A DNA stretch of 64,000 nucleotides from Reichenbachiella agariperforans. Its GTDB lineage: Bacteria > Bacteroidota > Bacteroidia > Cytophagales > Cyclobacteriaceae. The notes beneath the pieces were generated by a model that made no database searches, was not told the origin of the DNA, and saw only the letters and a list, made by a program, of their open reading frames with translations. The translations under genes and the position numbers were made by a program. Shown piece after piece: positions 62,406 to 64,000 of the stretch. The stretch is from the NCBI RefSeq assembly GCF_900142205.1, contig NZ_FRAA01000007.1, positions 62,001 to 126,000 of the forward strand, in the 5' to 3' direction. How positions within the stretch are numbered: the first letter of the stretch is position 1; the number at the start of each line of letters is the position of its first letter.

Positions 62406-63926
62406 ATGAAAATCACATTTGCATTTTGCTGTCTCGTCTTGATTGGGGCACAATTATCCTGTAGCTCTAGCAGCGAGTCAGGCGATAGTATTTCTTATGA
62501 AAAAAATAATTCGACCTATGAGCAGTCTTGGGAATCACTGGCTAAGCATAGCGCGGCACCAGAGTGGTTTCAGGATGCTAAACTAGGTATCTATTTTCAC
62601 TGGGGCGTTTATACTGTGCCTGCCTTCGGGAGCGAGTGGTATCCTAGTAATATGTACATCGAAGGACGAAGGGAGTACAAGTACCATTTAGAAAACTACG
62701 GATCACTTTCTGAATTCGGCTATCACCATTTCGTGCCAGCGTTTACTGGCGAGTATTTCGATGCAAACGAATGGGCTGATTTGTTTCAACAGGCAGGTGC
62801 CCGTTTTGCTGGGCCAGTAGCGCAGCATCATGATGGTTTTGCGATGTGGGACAGCGAGATCAATCCCTGGAATGCCGCAGACAAAGGACCTAAGAAAGAC
62901 ATCACCGGGGAGCTGGCCAAGGCGCTCAGGCAGCGTGACATGAAACTGATCACGACCTTTCACCATGCCAGAAACTTACAGCGATACAAAGGAGAAGAAA
63001 AGGGCTTTGGCAGTCACTTTACCTACGATACAGCCTATCACACCTCATCGGACGACCCAGAGTTACGTTTGCTCTATGGCAATATCGAAGAAGAGCAGTT
63101 CAGCCAGTATTGGTACGACCAGATTGTAGAGGTGCTCGATCTTTACCACCCTGATATTATCTGGTTTGATTCGTGGTTCAACTACATGCCAGAGGACAAG
63201 GTGAAAGAAATGGTAGCCTACTATTTCAATCAGGAAAAAAAGAACAATCAGGAAGTCGTGATTGCCTACAAGCAGAACGATCTACCTACGACGGTAGGCG
63301 TACACGATATCGAGCAGGGGGGGCGCCGTGACGTGTCGGAGCTACCTTGGATGACCGATATCACGATCAGCGATCGCTCATGGAGCTATGTCGAAGGGCA
63401 ACAGTACAAGTCGACGGCCATCGTGCTACGCAATCTGATCGATGTGGTCAGCAAAAATGGTGTTGTGCTACTCAACCTCTCACCCAAAGCAGATGGTAGT
63501 ATCCCAGAGGCGCAACGCCAAGTACTCACAGAGATGGGGAATTGGTTTGAGGCCAATGGTGAAGCCATTTTTGAGACAAGACCTTGGGTCATGTATGGGT
63601 TTGGAGATGCGAAAGCGGATCAGGGAGAGTTTGGTGGTCAGTCCGCTACTGTAGCGTACACTGCATCCGATGTCCGTTTTACACAGTCTAAGGATGGCAA
63701 GACGCTGTACATGATTTTGCTCGGAGAGCCAAAGACGGGTCAAACGATCAACTATGGTATTCTGGCCAAACACCGCTACAGCCCGAAAGGTGAGATTGAT
63801 CAAATATCAGTTTTGGGCTCTGGTACACCCGTGGATTTTGTTCACGATGACGATTATTTAACACTGACCATGCCTGATTCGGGCATGGATAGCTTGGCTA
63901 CTGTATTCAAAATTGAATTAAAATAA
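62406..63926 (+). CDS. GH29 exo-glycosidase lipoprotein 2
   Basis: A 506-residue lipoprotein from the ATG at 62406 (lipobox GAQLSC, C19; an ATG at 62385 is possible). Nucleophile D255 lies in IIWFDSW (D262 counted from 62385). The motif before it is AQHHDGF, with Q in place of the usual K. FHWGVYTVPAFGSEWYP and LLNLSPKADGSIPE are GH29 markers. Similarity to GH29 1 is clear but partial, suggesting separate specificities. In porphyran metabolism a GH29 removes L-galactose. Fucose removal is the classical alternative. Confidence 0.85.
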   Translation: MKITFAFCCLVLIGAQLSCSSSSESGDSISYEKNNSTYEQSWESLAKHSAAPEWFQDAKLGIYFHWGVYTVPAFGSEWYPSNMYIEGRREYKYHLENYGSLSEFGYHHFVPAFTGEYFDANEWADLFQQAGARFAGPVAQHHDGFAMWDSEINPWNAADKGPKKDITGELAKALRQRDMKLITTFHHARNLQRYKGEEKGFGSHFTYDTAYHTSSDDPELRLLYGNIEEEQFSQYWYDQIVEVLDLYHPDIIWFDSWFNYMPEDKVKEMVAYYFNQEKKNNQEVVIAYKQNDLPTTVGVHDIEQGGRRDVSELPWMTDITISDRSWSYVEGQQYKSTAIVLRNLIDVVSKNGVVLLNLSPKADGSIPEAQRQVLTEMGNWFEANGEAIFETRPWVMYGFGDAKADQGEFGGQSATVAYTASDVRFTQSKDGKTLYMILLGEPKTGQTINYGILAKHRYSPKGEIDQISVLGSGTPVDFVHDDDYLTLTMPDSGMDSLATVFKIELK

Positions 63927-63933
63927 TAGCGCT

Positions 63934-64000
63934 ATGAAACGCAACAATTGGATCTATTCACTAATCATATTTGGACTGTGTGCTTGCACGGCCAATCCAG
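63934..64000 (+). CDS. Truncated lipoprotein at the window end
   Basis: Only the first 22 codons are inside the window. The N-terminus MKRNNWIYSLIIFGLCACTA is a clear lipoprotein signal (lipobox GLCAC, C18). The gene starts 8 bp after the GH29 stop, so it continues the catabolic operon, which therefore extends beyond this window. The function cannot be stated. Confidence 0.7.
   Translation, partial: MKRNNWIYSLIIFGLCACTANP

Overview
The window looks like chromosomal DNA of a marine Bacteroidota, most likely Cytophagales (Reichenbachiella/Flammeovirga-like). The evidence is SusC/SusD pairs, a one-protein hybrid two-component regulator, type IX secretion C-terminal domains, many Bacteroidota lipoproteins, starts without Shine-Dalgarno sequences, and algal-galactan enzymes. 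The genus is inferred, not shown.

Left part (1-6.4 kb): a three-gene overlapping operon holds a threonine-synthase-like PLP enzyme, a DgcN-like DUF1611 protein and a DgcA-like enolase-superfamily racemase, which fits D-glutamate or dipeptide epimer metabolism. Convergent to it lie a threonine aldolase, a PlsC-like acyltransferase and the GTPase Era. An initiator tRNA-fMet and its terminator follow on the plus strand.

Middle (6.7-19.7 kb): this is the most unusual part. A 36-codon gene encodes a peptide with a Gly-Gly site and a His-Cys-rich tail (HC-x5-HC). It starts a tightly packed row of genes on one strand: a GRDP-like protein with a WH...HH motif, a protein with a PqqD/RRE-like C-terminus, a TonB-dependent receptor, a DUF4374-type lipoprotein, an ABC ATPase with two DUF3526-like permeases, a DUF5916 outer-membrane protein and a MATE exporter. 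A Fur/Zur-type regulator is convergent at the end. Four Fur-superfamily-like inverted repeats (consensus about YGCAAYANTRTTGCR) lie before the peptide gene and before the receptor gene. I read this as a candidate metal-regulated RiPP metallophore system. Its layout resembles methanobactin operons (precursor, modifying proteins, TonB receptor, MATE), but it has no MbnB homologue.

Transition (20-23.5 kb): a TonB-dependent outer-membrane beta-barrel protein and an AraC-type regulator, both on the minus strand.

Right part (23.7-64 kb): a large polysaccharide-utilization region. It starts with a carbohydrate-binding-like protein, two GH16 endo-galactanase-like enzymes and a PepSY-like protein. 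A divergent hybrid two-component regulator follows, then two PKD-repeat lipoproteins, two SusC/SusD pairs and a DUF1735-type lipoprotein. An AraC regulator with a degenerate receiver-like N-terminus then leads a long catabolic operon: GH29, two S1 sulfatases, a beta-helix protein, two GH28-fold proteins, a third S1 sulfatase, GH2, a second GH29, and a lipoprotein cut by the window end. GH16 plus GH29, GH2 and S1 sulfatases is the combination known from porphyran and related red-algal galactan loci. A sulfated galactan of the porphyran/agar type is therefore the favoured substrate, with carrageenan/furcellaran as the alternative. In outline, the GH16 enzymes cut the polymer outside the cell, the PKD and SusD-like lipoproteins bind fragments, SusC imports them, and the sulfatases and exo-enzymes finish depolymerisation under HTCS/AraC control.
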